From Physcomitrium patens (lineage: Eukaryota > Streptophyta > Bryopsida > Funariales > Funariaceae), in contig NC_037253.1 of NCBI RefSeq assembly GCF_000002425.4, forward strand, positions 14,421,609 through 14,485,608: 64,000 nucleotides of DNA. The letters run 5' to 3'. The position numbers and the translations under genes are program-made. Positions 34,180 to 46,199 of the stretch are shown here, piece by piece. Every line of letters starts with the position of its first letter. Within the stretch, counting starts at the first letter, position 1. Under the pieces are notes generated by a model, which saw only the letters and a list, made by a program, of their open reading frames with translations, was not told the origin of the DNA and made no database searches.

Positions 34180-34734
34180 TCTTCTTTTTTGAAAAAATAA
34201 GATCTAGATAAGATAACATTCTACTATCAATGCTTGTTAGTAGCTTCTATGTTGTTGTAATGCTGAAAAGATAAAGAACCAACAACCAACAGATTTGACT
34301 CAAGAGCCTTTATTTGCTGACTTATCGGATGAGACATTACAATTGACACAACCTTCAAGACGACACAATTGAAATGAAGATCTTCAAGAACGACATATTA
34401 TTCCTCGAATAGATGGAAAAATACAATACATTTGGTATCACAACCTTAGAAGGGATTCTTGATGTATGGTAATTTTATTAGAGGTAGGAACAACTCCCGA
34501 CGGTGTTCCAAATGTTTTATTTGAAGGAAGTTATGAAGGCCTCAACAACGATCAAATAATTGGGTGGTCTTCCCGCCCTTGTATAGATCACTATCGATGG
34601 TTGAGAGGCCCTATCAATCATATTCAAAGAGAACAAAGATCAGAGTATGTTGCAAATATAATTTATTGCATCATAGATTTTCTCAATATATGATGACTGC
34701 TCCTCGTGGAACTAGTCCCTAGAAGCAGGAGTAA
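34180..34734 (+). other. E1 3' untranslated region with 75-codon ORF
   Basis: Between the chromodomain and the 3' LTR. The open frame 34466-34693 matches no family I recognise. AGAAGCAGGAGTAA before the LTR is the likely polypurine tract. Confidence 0.4.
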
Positions 34735-35293
34735 TGTCACAGACATACACATGTAAGCCAATAATTACATATATAAATAGATAGAAATAAATAAGAATAA
34801 AAAAAAATAAGTTAATTCTACAATATCTTCTATGGAAGCTTCCTAAAAGCTTCATAGATGCTACTTTGACTTTATATATGTCTTTAATTGACTTTTTGGA
34901 TTAGAAACATAGTCAATAAGTTGGCCATGTACCACACATGTTGTTAGCTTGAAGACCAAGCTAACTATGTGGCCTACACGTAGAAAAACTTGCCTTGTAA
35001 GTCAAGGCATGTATCCTACAAAGTCAACTCATATTGGAGGTCCTATAGAACATCGCCATATAGCCCCTATTTAGTTAATATATATAGAGACAAGAGTGAA
35101 GCCCTCTTCACTCTTGTCAATTCCTTTCTTGCTTCTAGTCTAGTTTTAAGGGTCTTTAGTTTTTCTTGTCTTTTGGTAATAGCTATTTCAATTTTTTTAT
35201 TGATATACATATTTAATCACTTCTATTTTTTCATCTTTCTTTGAAAAAAGTCTCACTTGTTTATTTAACTTTATCAAGTTCTTGTCGTTGACA
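34735..35293 (+). repeat. 3' LTR of E1
   Basis: 559 bp, TGTCAC...TTGACA, pairing with 28834-29393. It is followed by AT-rich DNA that is not part of A3. Confidence 0.85.
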
Positions 35294-36048
35294 CATAATT
35301 ACTTTTTCATATTTAGTGTAAAAACAAAATAGTTGTAATTTGAATAATATTTATTTAGAGTGGTGAAAATTCAAATATGAAACAAATAAATATATAAATA
35401 ATTGTAAGTAAAAGATTTCCATTTCATAGCTTGAAGACTATTTGGGACAATTAACTCACCAATAAGGACACTGATATTTTGTGAGAATTCCATGCATATC
35501 ATTTTTAAATCATATTAAAATATTCTGCCTAGCTTTAAATAATTATCAAAAGTTAGAATATAATTTTTTTACTTAATCCTTTTAAAAATGCACGTTAATC
35601 ATATTATTTGAAGATTCATATCAAATACATCATCAATACATGTTTTGGATAATTTGTAATTTTTTATTAAAAATATTATTGTCATAAAGAATCTAGAAGT
35701 TTTATAAATGAATTTTTTTTTTCTTTTTGAAAAAAATAGACAAATTTCGTATATTATTTTTAAGGCCTTGTTTGTAAATTATACTTAAAGATAAAATCTA
35801 ATCTCGTTTAAAAATATTGCTTTAAGATGCAAGAATATGAACATCTGAGATTTTCTTTAACTATTTATATATGCTATAATTACATAGAATATAAATATTA
35901 GTGAATATTCATTTTATTTGTAATGTAGTTGTATTTACTTAGTTGATGTTGTTGTCAATTTAAAGGTCTTGAAAGACACAAAAACATATTCCTTATAGCA
36001 CAAAAGCTACAAAATATTAATTCCCATCACATTACAATAGTTTTTCAA

Positions 36049-36079
<31 letters not shown>

Positions 36080-36640
36080 AAAATCTATCAAAAAATAAAA
36101 ATATATTTTAATGATTTAATTTACTTGGAATAATAAAGTAGCACAAAAACACAAATAAAATTGATATGTGTACAACAAAGTAAATAAATAAATAAATAAA
36201 TAATTGAACAATCAATTTGTTTGGTAGTGTATTTTGTGAAAATAGTGCTAATGCCATTGGAGTTATTGCTATTGTCTGTACATCCCTCCATAAACCACAT
36301 GCCACTTTTGTTCAATATATTTAAAATCATTTGATTTAACATGATTTTTAATTGGAATTTAAAATAAAATAAAATAAAATAACTAAAGAAATATGTCAAA
36401 TAGGTAATAGTTTTTGGTGGCATTAACAACACCTTTTTTTTTAAGTTACACTACATTGTACATTCATGTATCAAGATTTTTATATGTCATACAATAGTTT
36501 ATTCTACACATAGACATGTTTTTGAAAAGATGAAGTTATATAGGTTTCCAACATAATTTTTTAATATTTTTATTGTTATAATTACTATAATCTCTTTTAA
36601 ACTAATAAATAAATAAAGAAAAAATTATGCCGTGTTTCTA
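35294..36640. other. AT-rich spacer
   Basis: No gene seen. Contains an (AT)n run at about 36049-36075, an AAATAAAT run at about 36180-36203 and an AAAAT-type run near 36360-36380. Short minus-strand frames here are chance products of low-complexity sequence. Confidence 0.7.
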
Positions 36641-37560
36641 CAAAGTAGAAACCATGAGGTTACCATGTCACACTAAGTCCCACATGACCAAAACCTCATA
36701 GCTCACACACTCTTGATCCTAGTGTGCACAACGAGGGGCTTTTCTCCACAAGCCTCATGTGATGAACTATTCCTAACCCTAATTCCAACACACACACACA
36801 CACACATTTTCTATTTTAAAGTTCCCATTCATTTATCTCACTCACAACGTTGTACGAAAACCTGAGACAAGACCACGGCAGCTCACGTCAGCCCACAATC
36901 CTCAAACCACATCCAGTAACATCATCCAATAAAAAGGAAACGTTCATCCAAACAGTAATAGGGGGTGCAGGCGGTGCGGGGCGTCCATGGCACCCACGTT
37001 GGGGTGGGGGATTAGCAAGAGACGTCGCGGCGTCACACACTTGTCACGACGCAGTGGACACAGTGAAGAAGCCAGAATGGCAAAAGGGGCCCTAGAGCGA
37101 GAGAGAGCTGTGGGCGTCGTTTTGCTTTGCTTTTAAGTGGATGTAGAAGCTGATAAGCCTCATTTGGTGGTGCAGCATGGCGGAGGAGAGAGGGAGGCAG
37201 AGGAAAAGGGCACAGAGAGTCTGGAGGAGGAGCACTGCCTCACATTCTCAGCTGGTAGCTCATCCCCTTCCTTCCCCCTTCCCGCATTCAAAGCCTGCAC
37301 CCTTCAATAAAAAACAAAGTGCCTGCTTCTAGCTTGTCAGGACAGCGGACCAAATCCATGAAAAAGCCCCCCTTTGCATGGCGAATGCACGGTAAAAGCA
37401 ACCAGGGTCCCCTTTTGTCAATCAGATAATGGAGATAATTAGAGTTCGTCTTCTTGTGTGAGTGTGCGTATATGGGGGTGCTGCTGCTACTTTTTTTCTT
37501 CAATTCTGTGGACCAGTGTGTTCCTGGGTGGATTGTGGGTTGCAGTGGATATTGTGCGTC
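36641..37560 (+). promoter_or_regulatory. GC-richer promoter-like region with short ORF
   Basis: Base composition changes here from AT-rich to mixed. ACGT-core (bZIP-type) motifs occur at about 36886 (CACGTCAG) and 37020 (GACGTCGCGGCGTCAC). A telobox-like AACCCTAA is near 36775, a CA repeat follows, and GAGAGAGAG appears near 37098. A 51-codon frame starts with ATG at 37177 (MAEERGRQRKRAQRVWRR) and ends at 37332. It is Arg-rich and unassigned. This could be a promoter plus 5' leader, or the start of a gene whose other exons I cannot recognise. Confidence 0.35.
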
Positions 37561-38204
37561 TGTGTTCTAGTCTTGCATTGAGTTGTGTGAGCCACTGATT
37601 GCGCTGCGCATTGTGTGGTTCGGGATGGATAGTCTTTTCCAGTCTCTACCACCGTGCAGAGGCAGATCATTTATTTTTATTTTTATTACGTTTTTTTGGT
37701 TTTTCTTTAGCCTTCTTCTTTCCCTGTGCTGCAGGCTCTTCCACACCAGCCATTCATTCTCTGCGTCGGTTCCTCGAGGTGGATAGATCAATCTTTATTT
37801 CCCTTGTCCGGGTACATGAACCTTGCTCACTTTCGAAATAGAGATAACTATTGTGATAGGCATTGTCTATGGCTTTGCAATCCACGTTGATTTGAGTTTA
37901 ACGTAAAAGAAGACCAAAAACTGAAAACTTTTTCCACTTATCCACCTTTTTGGGCATGATGCACGGCATTCTCCCTTTAAAATTCAATATAATCTCTGTG
38001 CGCAAAACATTGATATCATCAAGCTAGAATGCGACTATTTCAGACTGATGATACGCATTAAAAAACTTGATTTCATTTGATTAAAATTTAATTCAATTTA
38101 ATCTTTTTGAGCACACACAAGTAACTGGATTAGATTTAGGGGCCTAGAAACGTTTTAATGAATGTGAAGTCGTTTGCTTTATATGAGAATCTATGTTGTA
38201 TCTT

Positions 38205-38262
38205 TATATATATATATATATATATATACATATATTTTCACTCTCACACACACACACACACA
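38205..38262. repeat. (TA)n and (CA)n microsatellites
   Basis: A TA run at about 38205-38228 and a CACACA run at about 38247-38262. Other microsatellites lie at 36049-36075, 36788-36806 and in the 43-47 kb spacer. Confidence 0.85.
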
Positions 38263-38569
38263 TATATATAAAATGCCATAGCATGAATTCAACTTTATCG
38301 ATCTGGATCGTGAGCATCTTGGGTGGAACTGAACATGAAAGAAATAAAGTTCTCACGATTGAGAAGCTGCGAAGAAGCATGAACACTTTCGAAGGCCCTT
38401 ATTTGCACTGGTCATGATCAATTTAAGAATATATATATTTATTAGGATGAAAGGACTCAGCGAATGGCTGAGCACGATATGGGGACGAAAACCAAGGCAA
38501 AGTGAAGCGACGGGAAATCGACATTGATGCCCACCCAATATTCCTTGATAATGCGTCATCTGAAATTCT

Positions 38570-39078
38570 CATCCAATGAGAAGCTGCATCACGCCAAATC
38601 CCCAAAAGAAAGGTGCTGCCAAGGCGCCTCCTCATCCGGTCGCCGCAGCATGGGCATCATGCGAAGTCGCAGGAATGCAACCTCCTTGTCGAGGGAATGC
38701 CCCTTGCCGCGGTCGCGGTGGCCGGTGCAGCGACACAGCGGCCACGTCCAGAGGTTGTGGAGACGCTCTGCAAGAGGCTGGATGGGGTGACGCAAGTTGT
38801 CGGCGGCCGTTGCCCGCGTTATCCTTTTCAAAAACGCTCCATCCATCCCGAGATGGCTTAAGTGGACCGATCTGCCTGGTCATCGTCGTTGAAGGCAGAA
38901 CGAAGGCCATGGCAGCAAACACCTTGAATGCGAGCTCAGTTGAATTCACTATACCTTCGAGAGATCCATCCCCGCCAGCCAGCCAGCCCCTCGTCTCACT
39001 GCTTCTCAAAAAACTAAAACTGTGCACTCCAAATAAGTTGTTGATTCACTGCCATGCTTCGTACAAGAGGCGGTGAAC
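38570..39078. other. GC-rich island with overlapping open frames, unassigned
   Basis: A sharply GC-rich block inside AT-rich DNA. Long frames are open on both strands: 38576-39076 (+, 166 codons from a real ATG) and 39027-38632 (-, 131 codons). Overlapping frames in GC-rich DNA are expected by chance because stop codons are AT-rich. No domain, signal peptide or repeat is evident. It might be an exon, a non-coding RNA or organelle/foreign-derived DNA; I cannot decide. Confidence 0.3.
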
Positions 39079-40240
39079 GAGTTTTCACGACACGCAACGC
39101 AGATCCCATGCCGCCGAGCCCGTGAGCGAGTTTCCTTCGCCGAACTGCTGCGTCAGCTTGCTTCGGTGTTCATCGTTCCGTTTCCGTAGGCTCCGCGGCC
39201 ATGCGCACATGCGCATGGGATATCCGTCGGTTCTGATCACCGAGTGTCCATGTTTCGGAGTTGATGTTGTGGCTTTATGATAAGTATGATGAAGAAGCAT
39301 TTTGGAAATCGAAATAAGCCTTGAATGTGTTCAATTGGTATTACCTTCGCAGGACACCATTCTTTTGAATTACTTGTATAAAATAAGTTATTGTTGTCAT
39401 TTATCTCTTCAACATCCATGTGCATTTTTGGTATTATTGTTCGAAAAAGTAAGTTATTGTTCTCGAAAATAAATTAAAAGTGCAGTAAGTTTCAAATTAC
39501 GTGTATGTAACTAGTTGATTCATCGTATTTACATTATTTTCAAAGAAAAACTTTGTTTTGTTGTGTCAATTCTCAAGGACGATTCAAAATGTTACTACTG
39601 CAAGTATCAATGTCATTTTCAAAGATACTTCAAAATTATTAAATCTGAGATATCGAGAATGAATAAGTGATATGCAGTGAATTTTTGTAATCTTGTCCAA
39701 AATAGAGTAGGTGTATTCCTTATAATTTTGGACAAGATTCCAGGTGATTGTAAATTCTCCATCTTATGACAACTGTTGAAACAACAAACTGTAATGTCAT
39801 TCCCATCAACATGCTTTTTCGATCCCGCAATAAAATAAAATAAATAAACAAAAAAAAAATCATCCACTACAAAACTTCCTTTCATGTTAACTACCAAAAG
39901 CAAGAAATTTTAAACACCGTGCACTCATTCCTCACTTCCATGTAAACCTAAATAAATTAACTCTCGGAATGTTAACAAAGATCTTATCTTGCAGTTCAAC
40001 AAACGGGGAGAGAGGTGCGCTTCCAGTAGCTATGCATAGGGGAATGGGTTACTTTAACTCGGCGGCACAACATCCCACATCGGTGGTTTATTTTTAGATG
40101 CTAAGCATGCCACGGCCACTTCGAGTTGAGGCCATCCACGCCGATGAGGTCGGATGCACCTGCAGCCTCGTCGTTACTCAGATCTTAGGTAGATGATAGG
40201 AAATGCTGGCCTCGTGATCCGGGTTGGCTGGACTGAGAAA
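39079..40240. other. Intergenic DNA upstream of the carbonic anhydrase gene
   Basis: No gene seen. A perfect match to the plant snRNA upstream element RTCCCACATCG is at 40072-40082, followed closely by TTTATTTTTAG, but I recognise no snRNA downstream. A TATA-like TATTTAA is at 40245-40251. Confidence 0.5.
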
Positions 40241-40244
40241 CTAG

Positions 40245-40724
40245 TATTTAACCCCCAGGCACTGGCGTAGGCCTCACATCTTTCATCGTCGCAGCCTCTC
40301 GCAAGCAGTCTCGCAAGGTGAGTCTCACAGCTTTAGTCATGATGCGGAAGAGTCCTTCATAAATTTGGATTTCCCTTTCATTAGTGTGCTCTACTGCCCT
40401 GGAGTTGTGTAGATGAGCACGTGCTTGGGTGGTTGCAACGTCTGGACTCCACGCCGGGGGCGTAAGAAGAGCTCCACCCCCGCTGAGGTTGGGTGACGCC
40501 GGCTTACTAGTGAATCTCAGATGTGGCACGTGTGATGGGGCTAGCACTGTAGTAGTCGGTTTTTTCTTGGCTGAGATGATTCTAGTCGGTTTTCACTCGA
40601 TTCTTCTAGTTGACTACTAGAAGATTCATTATTCGATCGCGAGCGATTTTAGGCTGCTTTTGTGCCTTTGGAGGTGTGCCTGGAGTTACACTGTCTTGAT
40701 CTCCATTTCCATTCTTTTTTGCAG
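40245..40724 (+). promoter_or_regulatory. Carbonic anhydrase promoter, leader exon and leader intron
   Basis: TATTTAA (40245-40251) is followed about 25-30 bases later by a pyrimidine-rich leader that ends CTCGCAAG at 40317. A GTGAGT donor (40318) and the TTCTTTTTTGCAG acceptor (ending 40724) define a 407-bp leader intron in the 5' untranslated region. Leader introns often raise expression of plant photosynthesis genes. Coding starts 63 bases into the next exon. Confidence 0.55.
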
Positions 40725-40787
40725 TCACCAGCTGTTGTCCCCGTCGCCGAAGCACCGTCTCACACGCCAACTAGCGACTCTGACAAA

Positions 40788-42137
40788 ATGGCTGCTTCGT
40801 TGAACCAGAAGGTCGATGCCCTCGTGAAGTGAGTCTCACGTCCAATCGGAATATTTTCGACAGTGTCTTCTGATTTTTGGCGCACTTCCTTCAATCAACA
40901 GTTACGCACTTAGATATATTCAGTGCCACGATTTGTTATTGCCTACTGATCTCGACTTGTAGCTAAGCCGGTTTTCTGACTTGTTAAGGATTTCCCTGTT
41001 GTTAGGTCCAACCCTGAGGCTGCTAAGAAGCTCGAGGAGACAATTGCCGCGCTTGAGAAGACCTACTTGAGCGGTGAGTCTGCTGAGGGACCGATCGGCA
41101 GACTCGGCCGTGGATTCCAGACCTTCAAGTCCAACGTCTACGAGTAAATACCATGAATCCTCCGTCTTAAATCTTTTTCGTCACTTGTTTTCTGGTCGAA
41201 GCATCTGCTGTTCTTCACAATCTATATCACCTGACAACAACTCATAATCATCTCTGTAGGTCGATCTGGGCGCATTATATCTAACGTTAATTACTCTATG
41301 TATGAACAGCAAGGACAGCGCTCTGTTTGACAAGTTGAAAACTGGACAATGGCCCAAGGTATCAGATGCAATCTGAATCAAATTATGGAATTCGAGTTGT
41401 TCATCCTTCAGTCTCTGCTTAGATAGTCCGAGAGATTGTGAGATTCGTGATGATCTTAAAATTTAACTACGAAATGCTCAATGCAGTACATGATTATTGC
41501 TTGCTCCGACTCCCGAGTCGACCCTGCCACCATTTTTGGACTCAACCCTGGAGAAGCCTTTATGGTGCGCAACGTCGCCAACATGGTGCCTGCCTGGGAA
41601 CCCAAGGGCGGATACCCGTCCGTGAGCTCTGCCCTTGAGTACGCCGTGAAGCACCTCAAGGTCGAGCACATCATCGTTATCGGACACAGGCTCTGTGGAG
41701 GAATCAAGGCCCTCGTTACCACTGAGGAAGGACAGGGTAGCCAGTAAGTCCACTAACCCTGTTTCCTTCCGTGATTCGATCTCTTCCAAGGTTTTCTCGG
41801 CGCATTTCTTTATAAATTGGTTGAAATCCTTGTGCAATGTACTGATCGCAACAATGACGCGTGCAGTGATTTCATCGAGAACTGGCTTGAGATCGGAAAG
41901 CCCGCTCGCGCCGCGACCAAGGCTGTCTCTGGCAGCGACGAGGTCGACGAACAGTGCAAGTTCTGCGAGAAGGAGTCTGTAAACGTCTCCTTAACCAACT
42001 TGCTCTCCTACCCATGGGTGAAGGAGAAGGTGGTCGGGAAAAAGTTAAGCATCCACGGCGGCTTCTACGACTTCGTTGAGGGGTCCTTCCAGGTGTGGGA
42101 CTTCGAGCTTAACGTTAGCCACTCGCAGAAGTTCTAG
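40788..42137 (+). CDS. Beta-carbonic anhydrase (five coding exons)
   Basis: Exons 40788-40828, 41006-41143, 41310-41358, 41487-41743 and 41867-42137, all with GT-AG introns, encode 251 residues. The enzyme interconverts CO2 and bicarbonate. Beta-class zinc residues are present: C82 with the D84-R86 dyad in ACSDSRVDP, then H143 and C146 in GHRLCGG. The plant-type C-terminus (VWDFELNVSHSQKF) is intact. The start ACAAAATGGCT is in good plant context. No plastid transit peptide precedes the catalytic domain, so a cytosolic enzyme is the simplest reading. However, the 21 codons before the ATG, back to the splice acceptor at 40724, are also open and in frame. An unusual detail is Arg-Leu between His and Cys, where Ser plus a small residue is common. 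Confidence 0.93.
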
Positions 42138-43100
42138 ATTGGTGCAGATCGTGGAACCGACGAGCAACTTTTCGCGTGTACATTTAGTAGATAGTGCAGA
42201 TCGATCGGGAACCGCAACCGTTGGGTGGCTCAATAGCTCTGCAGGGGCAGGGTTCGAACAGATGCAGAGGCTTCTGCTCTAGAAGTGGACACTGTTTCGT
42301 CGTGTTTCGTCACAGCCTATGCGCAAGCAGGGTTTTCTCTTTTTATTGAGTTTGCAGCTATGAAAAAATTAGCTTTTTGTTATCTCGTGTGTTGTGCACA
42401 AATGTCTTCCGACTGCTGGTTGTTGGGGAAGTAGGTAGAAAAATGTCTGTAATTGAGTGAGGGGGATATGTTGTGGAATCCGCCACTGAGTGGCACTGTA
42501 CATGACAGTACTCGCACGTACTTTGTCTCCCAAGTCGTGTTTCATAGACGATTGTCAGGGGGTAATTAGAGCTTGTACAGTATCTCTTGGCCGTCTTTTC
42601 ACTCTTCCTTCGATTTGTCAAGGAACCGCTGTCGACTGGCTAGCAATCGTCGCAATAGTCAATCTATGCAACCTACGCTTCCTCTCCTGCACACGTTTCG
42701 CATTCTTGATCGGCATTGTTATGATATACAGACTGAGCATGAACTTTTACCACTCTTCATAGTCGGACGCTGAATCGAAAAATCCGAGACTTTCAATGAA
42801 GTAACTGAGCCATATTCTTTTCGATTAGTCGATTTTATGCCATGATTCGTTACTCCGATATCTGTCGAACAATGGTGAGTATTCTTATTTGTAGACAGAC
42901 CCGTAGACCCGTTTCCACTGCATGAAGTGCAGTTGGAGATACTGTCACATCCATTATTTGGGGTGGTGATGGGAAGTCATTGCTCGGTAAAGCTGGCAGA
43001 CAAATCGGTCTACCACGCTGCAGTGCTGACGAAGAAGGTTGTGACAGACCCAGATGTTAGTAACGCTTCGAATTTCTAGAATTTTTTTCCTTTTTCTCTC
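42138..43100 (+). other. 3' flank of the carbonic anhydrase gene
   Basis: Presumed 3' untranslated region followed by spacer. No clear polyadenylation signal stands out beyond AT-rich stretches near 42360. Short frames here have no recognisable product. Confidence 0.5.
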
Positions 43101-44432
43101 TAATTTCAGTAACAGCATTATTTTTTAGCTTGTTCCCAGTTGGAGTTGCCGTTGAGCAACCCTGGATTTGCCATATGGGTAATGAGGGTCAATAACAGTC
43201 GACTCAAAATCAGCCCAAAGTTTGGAATTTTTCGTAATTTTATTTGCCTTGTTTTGTATCACAAAAGGTTTGAAGAATTGAACGCTGTGCTTTAATGACC
43301 AGGACTTTTAGTATGTGAATTCTGAAGTTCTAGTTAGCTAGTTAGGAGTTTTGTGCTTCACTTATTGCAATCCCACATTGATTGATTGATTAATTGATTA
43401 TTTTGAAAGAGTTGCCGTGAAGAAGGTTCAGAGTGTTCAATGTTTATTTGACTTTAAAAGCAAAGAGGGGGTAACAGGCCAAGATGCTTTGTATCCTTAA
43501 AGGTTCATTATTTCAAAGCATTGGATTTCTGCCGTTTTGCGTCATAAATTAACACTTAAATGGAAACAATATCAAATAAAATTGGCCATGACAACAACAG
43601 AAATAGAACAAGAATAAGAGAGAAAAATTGTTCATGTTTTGGTTCATTAAGTATTGTTTTTCTTAAACTCTTTCTTCTCTCTTCTTCTTCTTTTTATTTA
43701 TTTATTTTTTCCATTCCCAATTTTACTTTGGTATGGTCTTATTAACCCAACATCAGGTTTGAGATAAGGGAATAACTCTTGATTTGCGTGAATTATAATT
43801 GCTGATGAGAGCAAGGGATGTGGCCTCCTTTTCTTGAGGGTAGGCATCTGTATGGTCTTATAAACACATTATTTTATTACAATTGCTCCTTTATTTCCAA
43901 CAAGCATAAACATTCGAGCTTTTGTTTTTTTGAACTAAGTGTGTCAAGTCATCAAAAAGGTTATTTAGTTGTTATAAAAATTCAGCAAATATGGTGTATT
44001 TGTCCCTAGAATTTATTCAGCAAATAGAATATATTACAAACGGAATTAATTGCAAGGAAGAAATACAGTGTCATAATTCTTGGGTTTTTAGTCTAACGCT
44101 CAAAAGTGAATTTCAACCTCAAACTAAATTCAGAGTTTGAATTACAGTGTAAATTTCAAAATCTGGATTAAATTCAAATGTTTTGTTGAATACTCTAAAA
44201 TATATTAGATATGTCTTTTCTATAAAAAGTATTATTTATACATTGAAATACATAAATGTTTCCCACCTAATTATGCATGACATATTTATATTCTTATTAT
44301 CAATTCTTAAATCTTCAAACAAAATTTTCCACTTTTACATACACGTTAAATTGTGCTTTTGTATAATATTTTATAACACTCAAAAATGCAAGAAACCTTT
44401 TTCAAATGAATTTGTATCAAATAAATATATGG

Positions 44433-44474
<42 letters not shown>

Positions 44475-45536
44475 GATGTAACATCAAAATTATAATTAAA
44501 TGTTTGAAATAAAATATTATTGCAAAAAAGAGGAGTGTAGGTTGAGAGAGGCAATTAAGTAAGAAAAAGAGGAAGACAATTGTCTTTTTTGAATTTGTCA
44601 AATATCATGAAAATCATTTCATCTTTAAGAAAAAATTCTATTCTTATATTAAAGTATAACTTTTTAAAGAAATTATAGTATGAGTTGCTAAGAACAATAT
44701 GAATCTTTAATGCTTCTATATATATCAAGTAAAAAAAGAAAGTTAATAAAAGATATATTATTTTTTGTTGACACAAAAATATCATATATCTAATTTATTA
44801 ATGAAATAGTCAAAATATATTAGACTAATTAACTTCTAATACCTAGAGGGTGGAGTTAAGAGTTCTAAATATAAAAAATAATAATTGAATTCAAATATTG
44901 CAAAAGAAAAGAGAATGAGAGGATTTAATTCATATAAGACATAAGATTTATTTCATTTTTTTTGATGTAAAAATTTTATATGATGATTATTTTGTATAGT
45001 GGATAAAACATAATCAAATATATGATTTTTTTATAAATATTTTTCTATTTTAGTAATATACTAGTATTTATTTTTGTTAACCAAAATCATAACTACTGAA
45101 ATTGCAGGATTCATTAATAGAATTTGCATAGAACTTATTATGTTTTTACTGAAGATTAAAAAATAAATAGTACATCCAAAGCACAAATAAAACATAAGAG
45201 TTCATTGTTTAATTATAAAAATAGTTCTATACACAATGGACCAAGAAATGTATGAAGACACAATCAATATATGAGTTATTAACTGAATATATATTCTTAA
45301 GGTAGGCAAATATTTTTAAAATTACCTAAGATAAAAATCAATAAAAGAATTTGAAAGATTTAAGATAGTCTTGGTCTTAATTTATAAAAGATACAATTGT
45401 AAAATAAAATAAAATAAAATCAACTATTAAAACATCAACAACTTGCAAAAGAATATAATATACATATAATATGTAGAAAACTAAAAAAAAACCTTACATA
45501 TCTAAATATAAATATTAAAATGTAAAAAGATATATG

Positions 45537-45574
<38 letters not shown>

Positions 45575-46164
45575 CATACTTGTACATTTCTAGAATATTA
45601 TAAATTTCAAATATCATTTTAGATATGAAAAAATAAAAAAATATATTAAAGAAAGAATTAAGCTAAAATATTATTTGTATATATATATATATATACACAT
45701 ACATCTTAAAAAGATTAAAAATACCTCAATTTTATGTATATCAATACTAGATAGCAAAAAAACCATATTTTAGATTTTTGAGATTGCCATGTGATATATG
45801 ACGAACATATTGTTTATGTTGATATCTTTTCTTGGAATAGATAAGCATGTTTTTTAAATAACAATCAATATACCTATTTGAAATGTTTTAAAATACACCA
45901 TTTATCAAATGCTAAAAAAATAGGTAATATATTTGTAAATCCAAAAAACATAGCATTATAGTTGAAATAACTATACTTAGTTCAAAATGCAATCTTTTAT
46001 TCATCTCCTTCTTTAATACATATTAGATTTTAGATTTCTTGTATATCTATCTTAGTATAGATCTTAACTTCCCTTAGTTGATTAAGAAGCTCCAATATTA
46101 TGAAAAAATAGATATCAATTTTTAATATGCAACTTATTGGCTCTATGACATTTTACATATTTTT

Positions 46165-46199
<35 letters not shown>

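Larger units (their letters stand above)
28834..35293 (+). mobile_element. Chromovirus E1 (Ty3/gypsy with chromodomain)
   Basis: LTRs are 28834-29393 and 34735-35293 (560 and 559 bp, TGCCAC or TGTCAC...TTGACA). The internal order is gag, protease, RT, RNase H, integrase, chromodomain: a full-length but decayed chromovirus. The left flank CTCTT and the right flank TAATT do not match, so no target duplication is visible. The left neighbour A3 does not resume on the right. A later rearrangement or recombination with another E-type copy probably removed one side. Confidence 0.85.

Noticed and set aside
28-35293. CRISPR array or prophage-like system suggested by regular repeats
   Set aside because: All large repeats are LTRs or retrotransposon copies; there are no short spaced repeats and the genome is eukaryotic.
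38193-38417. Frames across the TA/CA microsatellite
   Set aside because: Low-complexity Tyr-Ile products of the repeat.
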